A stretch of 62,518 nt of DNA from Cytophagia bacterium CHB2 (GTDB lineage Bacteria; Zhuqueibacterota; Zhuqueibacteria; Zhuqueibacterales; Zhuqueibacteraceae). Made by a program: the position numbers and the translations under genes. The stretch is from positions 1 to 62,518 of the forward strand of contig SZPB01000013.1 of the NCBI GenBank assembly GCA_030263535.1, written 5' to 3'. Positions 35,962-44,454 of the stretch are shown here, in pieces (the stretch's first letter is position 1; every line of letters begins with the position of its first letter). The notes below the pieces were generated by a model. That model was not told the origin of the DNA and did no database searches. It saw nothing but the letters and a program-made list of their open reading frames with translations.

Positions 35962-36189
35962 GTCAAATGGTAATTTATTTTTTGCGCGACCGATTAGATG
36001 ATTAATGTGCATGACCAGCAGAAGAGATAGAGTCAAGATCATTATGGTCAAAATGAGTAAAAGCTTTTGAATGATTTTGTCCCAAATCATTTTGATGAAT
36101 GGCTTTCGGCTCTCGCCTATTTCGACTGGTCATTCGCATTATTCAATTCTTAAACCACGCGTGAACGCGCATTGAACGTAGCCAACCCG

Positions 36190-36220
36190 CTCCCATCAGC
36201 GGTTCAAAAGGCTGATGGAG
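36190..36220 (+). terminator. Hairpin plus T-rich tract upstream of the small corrinoid-block gene
   Basis: CTCCCATCAGC and GCTGATGGAG pair (10 bp, one bulged C) around GGTTCAAAAG, then TTGCCTTTTGTTTCTC. It ends 62 bases before the next ATG, so it could end upstream transcription or act as an attenuator. Confidence 0.45.
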
Positions 36221-36282
36221 TTGCCTTTTGTTTCTCTTGATAATTCGACAAACGGAATAAGACAAATCTTGGAGCCTCAGTC

Positions 36283-36627
36283 ATGACGAAACTTTGTGAT
36301 CTCAATCAAGCGGCAAAAGAGAAATTGTTGCCGGAAGTCAACGACAAATCCGGCATTGGCGTGCATTACATCGATGCCTTCATCAAACCCATGAACACGA
36401 CGCTTGCGGACGGCACCCGCGTGTCCTGCAAACGTAAAGGTCTGAAGATCACCCTGGCTGCCGGCACGATAAAAGGCGAGGGCTTGATGCGAAGGCTGGA
36501 GGTCGGCAAAGACCCAGTCGTGATGCTGCAAGCAGCGTTGCAGGAGGCGGCGAAAGCGGCGGGAGTTGAAATGAGCATCACGGACACCGAGATATTTATT
36601 TCAGGATTTCTAAAACAATTGCCTTGA
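36283..36627 (+). CDS. Small conserved-looking protein of unknown function in corrinoid block
   Basis: GGAG lies 9 bases before the ATG, which supports translation. The 114 residues have no signal peptide or membrane segment. I do not recognise a family. An N-terminal part (LNQAAKEKLLPEVNDKSG) is followed by a basic, beta-rich segment (RVSCKRKGLKITLAAGTI) and an amphipathic helix (VMLQAALQEAAKAAGVEM). It sits 32 bases before the UroD-type methyltransferase, so it may be an accessory or regulatory subunit; this is inference from place only. Confidence 0.6.
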   Translation: MTKLCDLNQAAKEKLLPEVNDKSGIGVHYIDAFIKPMNTTLADGTRVSCKRKGLKITLAAGTIKGEGLMRRLEVGKDPVVMLQAALQEAAKAAGVEMSITDTEIFISGFLKQLP

Positions 36628-36659
36628 CCCCCAAACGCATTTCTGAGAGGAAATAAAAC

Positions 36660-37706
36660 ATGAAGCCAGCACAATGGGAGATCTTCAAGAAGGCAGCCCG
36701 TCTGGAAAAATTGGAGCAGGTGCCCATGGCGCTGATTATTGACAGCCCGTGGATACCCGGTTATTTGGGCTTGCATCACATGGATTATTATCTCGATCCC
36801 GAGCTATGGTTCCAGTCCAATTTGAAGATCCATGAGGAATACCCGGATATCATCTTTGTTCCCTCCTGGTGGATGGAATACGGCATGGCGGCGGAGCCTT
36901 CGGCTTTGGGAGCGAAGATCAAATTTTGGCAGAACAACACTCCCAGCGAATATCATACACTTTATCACATCGAGGATATCGACAACTTCCCGGAATATGA
37001 AGTGGAGTGCGACGCTTTCATGGCAATGACGCTACACCGCATCAAAATGCAGAAACAGCGCATTCTGGAACAAGGCGAGATCCTGCCGATGGTCACCTCG
37101 CGCGGTCCGCTGTGCACCGCCGGATTTGTGCGCAGTACCACAGAGTTCATGATTGACATTGTGGAAAAACCCGAATGGGCGCACAAACTGATCGATCGCT
37201 GCACCAATCTCATCATCGACTGGTTGAAGGCGCAGGTGAAAATCATGGGCGATTCGGTGGAAGGCATTTTCATTCTGGACGACATTGTAGGCTTCATCAA
37301 TGAAGAACATTACATGGAATTTGCTCATCCTTATTTGAAGAGAATCTGTGATGCCTTTCCCAAAGATTGGGTCAAGCTCTATCACAATGATGCCGAAATC
37401 GCCGCGTGTTTGGATCATTTGCCGGACTGCGGCTTCAATGTTTTGAATTGGGGCAAGCAAACCGACATTGCTGAAGTGAAAGCACGCGTCGGCGACCGCA
37501 TGTGCCTCATGGGCAACGTCAATCCTTTGGAAATTGGAGTACGCGGCACTCCGGAGGAGGTGCGCGCAGCTACATTGGAAGTTTTGGAAAAAAGCGGTGG
37601 CGAAGGAATCATTCTCTCCGTCGGTGGAGGCGTGAGCCCGGGCATGCCGCGCGCCAACATTTTGGCCATGCAAGAGGCTTTAGCAGAGTTCAATTCCAAC
37701 CGATAG
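36660..37706 (+). CDS. UroD-family corrinoid/cobamide methyltransferase
   Basis: AGAGGAAA precedes the ATG. The 348 residues belong to the uroporphyrinogen-decarboxylase-like group that includes MtaA/MtbA and substrate methyltransferases of O-demethylases. Features are SRGPLCTAGFVRSTTEFM, ILDDIVGFINEEHYMEF, KLYHNDAEI (likely Zn ligand region), LNWGKQ, LMGNVNPLEIG and GGGVSPGMP. It is unlikely to make heme because the N-terminal RQAGRY-type motif of HemE is absent. With the corrinoid protein downstream it probably moves a methyl group between a methylated substrate and Co(I). The substrate is unknown. Confidence 0.85.
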   Translation: MKPAQWEIFKKAARLEKLEQVPMALIIDSPWIPGYLGLHHMDYYLDPELWFQSNLKIHEEYPDIIFVPSWWMEYGMAAEPSALGAKIKFWQNNTPSEYHTLYHIEDIDNFPEYEVECDAFMAMTLHRIKMQKQRILEQGEILPMVTSRGPLCTAGFVRSTTEFMIDIVEKPEWAHKLIDRCTNLIIDWLKAQVKIMGDSVEGIFILDDIVGFINEEHYMEFAHPYLKRICDAFPKDWVKLYHNDAEIAACLDHLPDCGFNVLNWGKQTDIAEVKARVGDRMCLMGNVNPLEIGVRGTPEEVRAATLEVLEKSGGEGIILSVGGGVSPGMPRANILAMQEALAEFNSNR

Positions 37707-37873
37707 AAGCAGCCCGGATTTGCCGTGTAACGGCGATGAGGAGGTGGAAATGATGATGTCAGAAGAGAATGGCGCCCGCCGCCGGGCAGGCGGGAAACGC
37801 CAAGAAAAAGCGGAGAAAACGCAAAGAAATTCTGGCCTGGTTTGACACATTCATCTTGCGGAGAAAGCGACAT

Positions 37874-38515
37874 ATGCCTGATTATGCCTTGATGAACCAA
37901 TGCCTTTACGAAGGCAAAGCTAAAGAAGTCGAGCAAATGACCAAGGACGCGCTCGCCGAAGGACGCAGCGTTCAAGAAATTTTGAACGAAGGATTAATTG
38001 CCGGTATGAGCGTGGTCGGCGAAGACTTCAAACATAACATTCTTTATGTTCCCGAAGTGCTGATTGCCGCACGCGCCATGAAGGCCGGCATGGCGGTGCT
38101 CAAACCGCTACTGTCGGCGCATGATTCGAATGTTCAGCCGCCCGGCGTGATCGTGATGGGAACCGTGCGCGGCGATCTGCACGACATCGGAAAGAATCTG
38201 GTGTGCATGATGGCCGAGGGCGCCGGATTCAAAGTTCACGACATTGGTGTGGATCAGAGTGTCGAGAAATTTTTTGCCGCGGCCGAGCAACACAAGCCGG
38301 ATATCATCGGCATGAGCGCGCTGCTCACCACCACCATGACATACATGAAGACTGTCATTGATGGATTTGAGGAAAAAGGACTAGGCCATATCAAAATGGC
38401 GGTCGGCGGCGCGCCCATCAGTCAGATGTTCGCCGACGAAATCGGCGCCGACGGATATGGCGCGGACGCTTCCAGCGCCGTCGATCTATTCCTGAAATTG
38501 GTTGGGAAGGGATAG
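37874..38515 (+). CDS. Corrinoid (B12-binding) methyl-carrier protein
   Basis: The ATG at 37874 gives 213 residues of the standard MtaC/MtbC/MttC layout; an upstream extension to 37769 is non-conserved, GC-palindromic DNA. Residues 1-85 form the helical cap (GLIAGMSVVGEDF, LYVPEVLIAARAM). The Rossmann B12 domain holds GDLHDIGKN with lower-ligand His H103, SALLTTTM and GGAPIS. It carries the methyl group on cobalt between methyltransferases. It lies after the UroD-type enzyme and needs the activator at 32800. This is the core of the methyl-transfer module. Confidence 0.94.
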   Translation: MPDYALMNQCLYEGKAKEVEQMTKDALAEGRSVQEILNEGLIAGMSVVGEDFKHNILYVPEVLIAARAMKAGMAVLKPLLSAHDSNVQPPGVIVMGTVRGDLHDIGKNLVCMMAEGAGFKVHDIGVDQSVEKFFAAAEQHKPDIIGMSALLTTTMTYMKTVIDGFEEKGLGHIKMAVGGAPISQMFADEIGADGYGADASSAVDLFLKLVGKG

Positions 38516-38529
38516 CGCATTCGACAAAA

Positions 38530-38630
38530 ACTCATGGCAGAGAATCATTATCCGGCAGAATGATTTTTGTGAAGAATGCAAAATTGGAAAATTTACTCTG
38601 CCGTTGAATCATCCTGCCAATTTCAAACTG
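38530..38630. repeat. GGCAGAATGATT-type repeat region
   Basis: CATGGCAGAGAATCATTATCC, GGCAGAATGATTTTTGTG and then TCTGCCGTTGAATCATCCTGCC alternate in both orientations. They fill most of the gap between the corrinoid protein and the small gene at 38653. GGCAGAATGAT recurs at 41818. Confidence 0.45.
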
Positions 38631-38652
38631 ATTTTTGTATTGAGGCCCGATC

Positions 38653-38910
38653 ATGGCGTTTTACCAGATACTCTTTTGGCAAGATATCCCCTCGCAGGTA
38701 AAAGCCTGGGATGATTTTGATGAGGTCAAAATCGAAATGCCGCCCCGCTTCACGGGTCGCATCGACCAGGAAGCCCAAGCCCAGGGCCTCGTCGAGACTG
38801 ATGATTATCTCCAACAATGGCGTTGGAGCGAGATCATGGAGCGTGAGGGCGCGCCGGAGGAAGTCGCCAGTGCCATAAGAAAGGAATTGGAGGCCTCTGC
38901 CGGAGACTGA
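38653..38910 (+). CDS. Small Virulence_fact-family (PF13769-like) protein
   Basis: GAGG lies 7 bases before the ATG. The 85 residues match the 'virulence factor' small family: YQILFWQDIPSQVKAWD, IEMPPRFTGRIDQEA and ETDDYLQQWRWSE. Despite the name, no virulence role is implied. I recall relatives next to MetF C-terminal-like and pterin-binding methyltransferase genes, as here, which suggests a structural partner for C1 enzymes. Biochemical function is unknown. Confidence 0.75.
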   Translation: MAFYQILFWQDIPSQVKAWDDFDEVKIEMPPRFTGRIDQEAQAQGLVETDDYLQQWRWSEIMEREGAPEEVASAIRKELEASAGD

Positions 38911-38960
38911 TAGGGCACTCGACCAGAAGAAATTCTTATGCAAGAACACAGACGAAATCT

Positions 38961-39032
38961 CATCCTGCCCGGCGGGATCTTGTGAAGTACTTGGCAATCT
39001 GCCCGCAACTTCACAAAATCCTTGCTGGATGA
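38961..39032. repeat. CCTGCCxGGCGGGA palindromic element, copy B
   Basis: GGGATCTTGTGAAGT and ACTTCACAAAATCC make the stem; CATCC and GGATG close the outside. Copy A at 31846-31924 is inverted relative to this one. The 202-base gap holds no other gene. Confidence 0.6.
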
Positions 39033-39112
39033 CATTCAAAGATGGATAAGACTTTCAAGGTAATCATGTACTAAAACGGATGATTTTTCCTTTGTAGTTT
39101 TACCGGGTTGGT

Positions 39113-40786
39113 GTGACTGACGGTGATTGCTTGATCTGCTTCTGTGTTAGGAAGCAATACTTTGGTGTTTATGTGCAAAAGACTCTTCGCGAAAAACTCT
39201 TTCAGACCAAAGATTTTCTCCTGGGCGTCGAACTGTTGTCCATTCGCGGCTCGATGACGGAGAAAAGCGCGGTGAAAGCGCGTGATTTTGCCAACGATTT
39301 GGTGGCGTGCCCGGCCGTCGATTGGATTTCGATTACGGACAATGCCGGCGGCAATCCCAAGCTGGCGCCGCACGCGCTGGGCAAACCCATTTTGTATGCG
39401 GGCAAAGAAGTTGTCATTCACATGACGTGCAAGGATCTCAACCGCAACGGGCTTGAAAGTGAAGCCTGGGTTTTGAGCAGTGAGGGTTTTCATAATATTT
39501 TGGCCATGACCGGCGACTATCCGGTTGCCGGCGGTGGGGGCATGGCAAAGCCGGTTTTCGACCTCGATTCCATTAGCTTGATCGCCATGCTGAACAAGAT
39601 GAATCACGGCTTCGAATATCGCAAGAACGGCGCTCAGAACAACACCGAGCGTCTTGGCGAAACCCAATTCTTGATTGGCGCGGTAACGAGCAATTTCAAA
39701 ATGCGCGAAGGCGAAGTTGTGCCGCAATACCTCAAACTGCAAAAAAAAATCGAATGCGGCGCGCAATTCATCATCAATCAAGTCGGCTTCGATTCCCGCA
39801 AGATTCATGAATTGCGGATTTACATGGATCAGCACGCGATGAAGCATGTTCCCTTGATCGGGAATGTCTACGTATTGAATCCCAGAGTCGCCCAAATCTT
39901 TCATGATCGGAAAATCCCCGGCATTGTGGTGACGCCGCCGCTGCTGGCGCTTTGTTTGAAGCAGCGACAATCCGCTGACGAGGGCCGGGCATTCTTTTAC
40001 GAATTTGCGGCCAAACAGATTGCTATCTATCGCGGCTTAGGATATCGCGGCGCCTATCTGGGCGGCATTTATGATTTTGCCGCGATTGAAAGAATTTTGG
40101 AAATCGAACGTTCGTTTTCTCGTGATGATTGGAAGCAATTTGCGCGTGAAATCAGATACTCGCGGCCGGGAGAGTTTTTCTACTACTTGGAAAATTCTGA
40201 AACCGGATTGGCAGATTCTTCAGTTCGGAGTCCGGCTTCTGAGAAGAAAAAGTCCAAGCATGTTGGCCTGGTGTATCATTTATCCAAAATGACACATGAG
40301 CTTATGTTTGCGTCGGATGGCGCTTTTGCAAAATTGGGCAGGAGGTTGTGCCAACATGCACACGATCCCAGCCAGGGACCTGGCTGGATGCGCCTTACGG
40401 AGCGCTGGAGCAAAATGGTTCTGTTCGATTGCCGGGATTGCGGCGACTGTTCTTTGCCGGAAATCGCGTACTTGTGCCCCGAGTCGCAATGTGCCAAGAA
40501 TCAGCGCAATGGTCCGTGCGGCGGAACGAAAGACGGGCTTTGTGAGGTCGATGGCTTTGGCGATTGTATTTGGCTGCGCGCGTATGAGCGCCTTAAACAT
40601 GATGCCAAGGAGCTGGAGTTGTTGCGCCACGTTCCTGTGTTGCAGGATCAGGCGCTGCGGGGGACTTCTTCCTGGGCGAACAATTGGCTGGGACGCGATC
40701 ACGCGGCCAAAACGGTCGATCAGATCTGCACATCTGAAGTGAAGAAACGGAACGCTGAAGAGCATGAACTGCAACTCACGCCATAA
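39113..40786 (+). CDS. Methylenetetrahydrofolate reductase-like protein with Zn/Fe-S C-terminal domain
   Basis: The frame allows a GTG at 39113 (557 residues) or a GTG at 39173 giving MQKTLREKLF, which looks closer to family N-termini; neither has a clear ribosome site. Residues ~35-330 form a MetF-type barrel (FLLGVELLSIRGSMTEKS, WISITDNAGGN, ILAMTGDYP, GAQFIINQVGFD). The C-terminal ~150 residues are the MTHFR_C/Zn-binding type: FDCRDCGDCSLPE, LCPESQCAKNQRNGPCGGT, ending with DCIWLRAYERLK. It likely reduces methylene-THF or oxidises methyl-THF, linking the corrinoid module to C1 metabolism. The reverse direction is plausible for methyl oxidation. Confidence 0.85.
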   Translation: MTDGDCLICFCVRKQYFGVYVQKTLREKLFQTKDFLLGVELLSIRGSMTEKSAVKARDFANDLVACPAVDWISITDNAGGNPKLAPHALGKPILYAGKEVVIHMTCKDLNRNGLESEAWVLSSEGFHNILAMTGDYPVAGGGGMAKPVFDLDSISLIAMLNKMNHGFEYRKNGAQNNTERLGETQFLIGAVTSNFKMREGEVVPQYLKLQKKIECGAQFIINQVGFDSRKIHELRIYMDQHAMKHVPLIGNVYVLNPRVAQIFHDRKIPGIVVTPPLLALCLKQRQSADEGRAFFYEFAAKQIAIYRGLGYRGAYLGGIYDFAAIERILEIERSFSRDDWKQFAREIRYSRPGEFFYYLENSETGLADSSVRSPASEKKKSKHVGLVYHLSKMTHELMFASDGAFAKLGRRLCQHAHDPSQGPGWMRLTERWSKMVLFDCRDCGDCSLPEIAYLCPESQCAKNQRNGPCGGTKDGLCEVDGFGDCIWLRAYERLKHDAKELELLRHVPVLQDQALRGTSSWANNWLGRDHAAKTVDQICTSEVKKRNAEEHELQLTP

Positions 40787-40853
40787 CTCAACCCCGCAGG
40801 AGTTAAGCAGCCGCTCACGCAACTGAAATGCAGCATCTCAAAAGGAAAGCAAA

Positions 40854-41798
40854 ATGGCTGAAACAAAGCTGCGCCTCATCGGCGATTTGATCAACAATGC
40901 CTATGCCCGGGCGCGCAATGCATTCGCGGAACGAAATGTGGCGGGCTATCAACAGCTCGCGCGATTGCAGGCAAACCTGGGCGCGGATTATTTGGATTTG
41001 AATATCGATGCCACGCGCCAGGTTCAGGTAAAGTTGGCCGACATGCTGAGTTTTCTGCCGGAAGTTATTCCTGCGATTCAAGAGGCGACGCCCCTGCCGC
41101 TTTGCATCGACAACCCCTCGGTGGAGTATCACAAAGTCGCGCTGAAATATTATGATCGCAGCAAAGGTGCGCCCATCCTGAATTCTCTTGCTGCCTCGCG
41201 TGAACGTTTGGAAGAAATGATCGAGTTGGTCGCGGAATACGATACCCTCGTCATTGTCATGGCTTCTGAAAAATTTGGCGACGATGGTACGGAGCAATGT
41301 CTGCACCCCAACGATGTTCACGCTGCTGCTAAACATTTCGTTGAGTTGTTGGCGACCAAAGCGAACCGCAGCAACGACAAGATCATCATCGATCCGGGAC
41401 TCGCGCCGGTTGGCGCCGATACCTACGGCCTGGTGAACATCGGCTTGGATGCCATGCGCCTTATCCGGCAAGATCCCGATTTGCGTGGTGTACATCTCAC
41501 CGTGGGCTTGTCGAATTTTGCCTGGGGCACGCCCAAGTACATTCGCGAAAATTTGGAACGAGCCTATTTGACTCTGGCGGTTGGGGCCGGATTGGATTTC
41601 GCAATTGCCAATCCGGAAAAATCACCGGTACCATTGCCCGCAGACCACCCGATTGTGCAGCAGCTTCGCCACGCCCTGGAGCAAGGCAGGCCGGGAGAGG
41701 GGGAGAGCCAGGAAACCGCGGGATTTCGCCAGGCCGAGGCCGTGATGGAGTTGTGCAAAAATGCTGCGCCCGCGGATGATTGCCCCGGAGAATCTTGA
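40854..41798 (+). CDS. Pterin-binding (DHPS-fold) methyltetrahydrofolate:corrinoid methyltransferase
   Basis: AAAGGAAAG precedes the ATG. The 314 residues have the dihydropteroate-synthase barrel of AcsE/MtvA/MtrH types: LGADYLDLNIDA, LCIDNPS, APILNSLAA, VIVMASE, IIDPGLAPVGADTYG, HLTVGLSNFAWG. Such enzymes move methyl groups between tetrahydrofolate and the corrinoid protein. It is not folate-biosynthetic FolP, because it sits with the corrinoid genes and has the MeTr-type motifs. With the UroD-type enzyme, corrinoid protein and activator it completes a four-part demethylase system. Confidence 0.87.
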   Translation: MAETKLRLIGDLINNAYARARNAFAERNVAGYQQLARLQANLGADYLDLNIDATRQVQVKLADMLSFLPEVIPAIQEATPLPLCIDNPSVEYHKVALKYYDRSKGAPILNSLAASRERLEEMIELVAEYDTLVIVMASEKFGDDGTEQCLHPNDVHAAAKHFVELLATKANRSNDKIIIDPGLAPVGADTYGLVNIGLDAMRLIRQDPDLRGVHLTVGLSNFAWGTPKYIRENLERAYLTLAVGAGLDFAIANPEKSPVPLPADHPIVQQLRHALEQGRPGEGESQETAGFRQAEAVMELCKNAAPADDCPGES

Positions 41799-41814
41799 TT
41801 GACGGAACAATTGA

Positions 41815-41895
41815 GAGGCAGAATGATAATATTTGAAAAAGGCTTCTCATGGCTGCAGCCAGTTAGCGCCAAATTCAAAGAGATAGTCATCCTGC
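41815..41895. repeat. GGCAGAATGAT repeat region
   Basis: GAGGCAGAATGATAAT at the left and CATCCTGCCGAAAGCC...CTGCCGC at the right echo the half-sites at 38530-38630. Nothing else was seen in this gap. Confidence 0.35.
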
Positions 41896-41920
41896 CGAAA
41901 GCCTCTACTGCCGCAAGAAA

Positions 41921-43189
41921 ATGATCATTCCAGAAGCTTCCAACAAACGCTGTATCTGGCTGCGTGTCGGTACGCTGATCGATGGTGTCAGCACGAAGCC
42001 TTTGAAAGATGTTCATTTGGTTTATGATGCACAGTCGATACGATACCTGGGCGATTTGCCGCCTGCCGATTTGTTGAATCCCGGCCAAGTTCGACCGGAT
42101 GCGGTGTTGCACGAATATGTTCTTTTGCCCGGCTTGATCGAAGCGCATGCGCATTTGTTTCTGGAAGGCTCGGAGTTGGATCTGGCAAAACGCAGCGCTC
42201 ACCTCAAACAAACTTCCCAAGAATTATTGAGGGCGGCACGCGCGCGCTTAGAGAAGCTTGTTCGGCTCGGCATCATCGCGGTTCGCGATGCGGGCGACAG
42301 ACACGGTGTCGGGTTGGCGCTCGGCAAGCTTTATGCGCACGAAGACAAACCGGTGATGCCCTATGTCGACAGTCCGGGCGCGGCGATACACCGCCAGGGT
42401 CGATACGGCAGCTTTATGGCGGAGCCTCTTGAAAATTACCCTTCTCTCAAAGCATGCGTGCATTCCAGGATTCATGCGGGCGCTCATCGGATTAAGTTAA
42501 TCGCTACCGACATCATAGATTTCAAAGAAGGTCGAGTTAATAAAGAGCCGCAAATGACCACCGACGAAGTAACAGAGCTGGTGCGCGCGGCACAAGAACT
42601 CGGCAAACAGACTTTTGCGCATGCCTCCGGCGATGACGGCATCGAGTGTGTCATTTCCGGTGGAGTCGATTCGGTCGAACATGGATTCTTTATTCGTACA
42701 GACCAATTGGCGAGAATGCGCGATCGGCGAATCGCTTGGGTGCCGACCATTGCGCCGGTGCAAAAGCTGACCGAATATGCCGCGCGCCTGGGTTGGGATG
42801 AAAGAGTCGTTTCAAATCTGCACAGGATTCTCGAACAACATACGGCGAGCCTGCAAAAGGCGCATGAAATGGGTGTGCCGATCATTGCCGGCAGCGATGC
42901 CGGCTCCTACGGTGTCGCTCACGGTTTTGGTCTTTTGGAAGAATTGGAATTGCTGGAACATGCGGGACTTTCGGCAATATCTGTGATCAATGCTGCAACC
43001 GGAACCAGTGCGCAGCGGCTGGGCTACAAAGAAAGGTTTGGCCAAATCAAACCGGGATTTCGCAGCCGCTTTATTCTCACAATGCATTCGCCGCTGAACG
43101 GCATTTCAAATTTGCGAAGACCCAAATATGTCGTGTTCGATGGCGTGGTATACGATTCCACCATGAACTTCGACACTTCAGGATTGTGA
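41921..43189 (+). CDS. Amidohydrolase-family metal enzyme (imidazolonepropionase-like)
   Basis: The 422 residues show the amidohydrolase barrel with metal ligands: HAH in LIEAHAHLF, Lys in RIKLIATDI, His in FAHASGDD and SVEHGFF, and Asp in IAGSDAGSYG. A beta-sandwich (N- and C-termini, TLIDGVS, FDGVVYDS) flanks it. It resembles the imidazolonepropionase/dipeptidase-like group with unknown substrates. It lies 3 bases before mannonate dehydratase and near an M20 peptidase. Perhaps it hydrolyses a lactone or amide made in sugar-acid breakdown, but I cannot tell. Confidence 0.78.
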   Translation: MIIPEASNKRCIWLRVGTLIDGVSTKPLKDVHLVYDAQSIRYLGDLPPADLLNPGQVRPDAVLHEYVLLPGLIEAHAHLFLEGSELDLAKRSAHLKQTSQELLRAARARLEKLVRLGIIAVRDAGDRHGVGLALGKLYAHEDKPVMPYVDSPGAAIHRQGRYGSFMAEPLENYPSLKACVHSRIHAGAHRIKLIATDIIDFKEGRVNKEPQMTTDEVTELVRAAQELGKQTFAHASGDDGIECVISGGVDSVEHGFFIRTDQLARMRDRRIAWVPTIAPVQKLTEYAARLGWDERVVSNLHRILEQHTASLQKAHEMGVPIIAGSDAGSYGVAHGFGLLEELELLEHAGLSAISVINAATGTSAQRLGYKERFGQIKPGFRSRFILTMHSPLNGISNLRRPKYVVFDGVVYDSTMNFDTSGL

Positions 43190-43192
43190 CTC

Positions 43193-44386
43193 ATGGCGCT
43201 TGAACAAACGTGGCGGTGGTTTGGCCCGGCCGATCCCATCTCTCTCAAGGAGATCAAACAAACCGGCGCCACCGGCATTGTCACGGCATTGCATCAGATT
43301 CCCGTTGGCGAAGTCTGGCCAGTCGAAGAAATTCTAAAGCGGAAAGCGATCATTGCCTCGGAAGGACTGACCTGGTCCGCGGCTGAGAGTGTTCCGGTTC
43401 ATGAAGATATAAAAAAGAGAAAAGACAACTATCGGCGCGGTCTGGAGAATTATGCTCTGTCGATACGAAATCTGGGAAAATGCGGCATTGACATTGTGTG
43501 CTATAACTTCATGCCGATTCTCGACTGGTCGCGCACCGATCTTCAAGTGGAATTCAAAGACGGCTCGATCACCACGAAATTTGAAACAAAGGCGTTTGCC
43601 GCGTTTGATCTCTTCATCCTGCAGCGGCCGCAGGCAGAACACAGTTATAGCACTGTTCAAATTCGGCAAGCACGGCAATATTTCTCCGGCTTGAGTGAGA
43701 GTCAAAAAGAGAAACTCAAACAAACCGTGCTGCTGGGGCTTCCCGGTTCGCTGGAAACCTACACATTGGAAGAACTGCGAACGGCTGTGCGTGGCTACGA
43801 AGAAATCGGAGAGGGTGAGTTGCGCGAAAACTTGATCGCGTTCATCAAAGAAATCGCGCCGGTTGCCGAGGAGGCGGGCGTGCTGCTGGCCATCCACCCC
43901 GATGATCCGCCCTGGCCGCTGTTAGGTTTGCCCCGAGTGGTGCGCAACAATGCAGATATCGAACAGGTTTTGCAGGCCTGTGATTCACACGCGAATGGAT
44001 TGACGTTTTGCACCGGCTCGCTGGGCGCAGGCTTTGACAATAATCTTGTTGAGATGGCAGAAAATTTTGCAAATAGGATCAATTTCATTCATCTCCGAAA
44101 TGTCTCGTGCAATCCAGAAGGCGACTTTATTGAAGACAATCATCTGGAGGGCAACGTGGATATGTTCGGCGTGATGCGGGCGCTCTTGCTCGAGCAAAAA
44201 CGCCGTATCGAGGCGGGAAGAAAAGACCACCGTATGCCCATGCGGCCGGATCATGGCCATCTCATGCTGCCCGATCAACCTCGGAAAAATATCTATCCGG
44301 GGTATTCCTTGTTTGGCAGAATGCGAGGACTGGCAGAATTACGGGGATTGGAGCTGGGGATTCAGCGCTCGCTTCAACTATCATGA
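43193..44386 (+). CDS. uxuA: Mannonate dehydratase
   Basis: The 397 residues match UxuA: MALEQTWRWFGP, GATGIVTALHQIP, VCYNFMPILDWSRTDL, LAIHPDDPPWPLLGLPR, FCTGSLGAG, IHLRNV, HRMPMRPDHGHLML. UxuA dehydrates D-mannonate to 2-keto-3-deoxygluconate in glucuronate catabolism, with a metal ion held by His and Cys residues. GH115 and GH30 upstream release glucuronate or its 4-O-methyl form. Uronate isomerase (UxaC) was not found in this window. The ATG is 4 bases after the amidohydrolase stop. Confidence 0.95.
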   Translation: MALEQTWRWFGPADPISLKEIKQTGATGIVTALHQIPVGEVWPVEEILKRKAIIASEGLTWSAAESVPVHEDIKKRKDNYRRGLENYALSIRNLGKCGIDIVCYNFMPILDWSRTDLQVEFKDGSITTKFETKAFAAFDLFILQRPQAEHSYSTVQIRQARQYFSGLSESQKEKLKQTVLLGLPGSLETYTLEELRTAVRGYEEIGEGELRENLIAFIKEIAPVAEEAGVLLAIHPDDPPWPLLGLPRVVRNNADIEQVLQACDSHANGLTFCTGSLGAGFDNNLVEMAENFANRINFIHLRNVSCNPEGDFIEDNHLEGNVDMFGVMRALLLEQKRRIEAGRKDHRMPMRPDHGHLMLPDQPRKNIYPGYSLFGRMRGLAELRGLELGIQRSLQLS

Positions 44387-44454
44387 GTAAGTTTTGTGTA
44401 ATTGATTAAACTCGCGAGGTTTTTGAATTTTTGATAGGCTTGGGAGTATGTCAC

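Noticed and set aside
36181-36240. tRNA gene suggested by GGTTCAAAA
   Set aside because: No acceptor, D or anticodon stems can be formed around it.
35849-36282. Cobalamin riboswitch
   Set aside because: No B12-box or expected paired core was found by eye; only simple hairpins and a repeat are present.
36660-37706. Uroporphyrinogen decarboxylase HemE
   Set aside because: The N-terminal substrate motif of HemE is absent and corrinoid genes surround it.
37769-37873. N-terminal extension of the corrinoid protein
   Set aside because: It is a GC palindrome and repeat-like DNA; the family starts at the ATG at 37874.
40854-41798. Folate-pathway dihydropteroate synthase
   Set aside because: Motifs and context match methyltransferases acting on corrinoid proteins.
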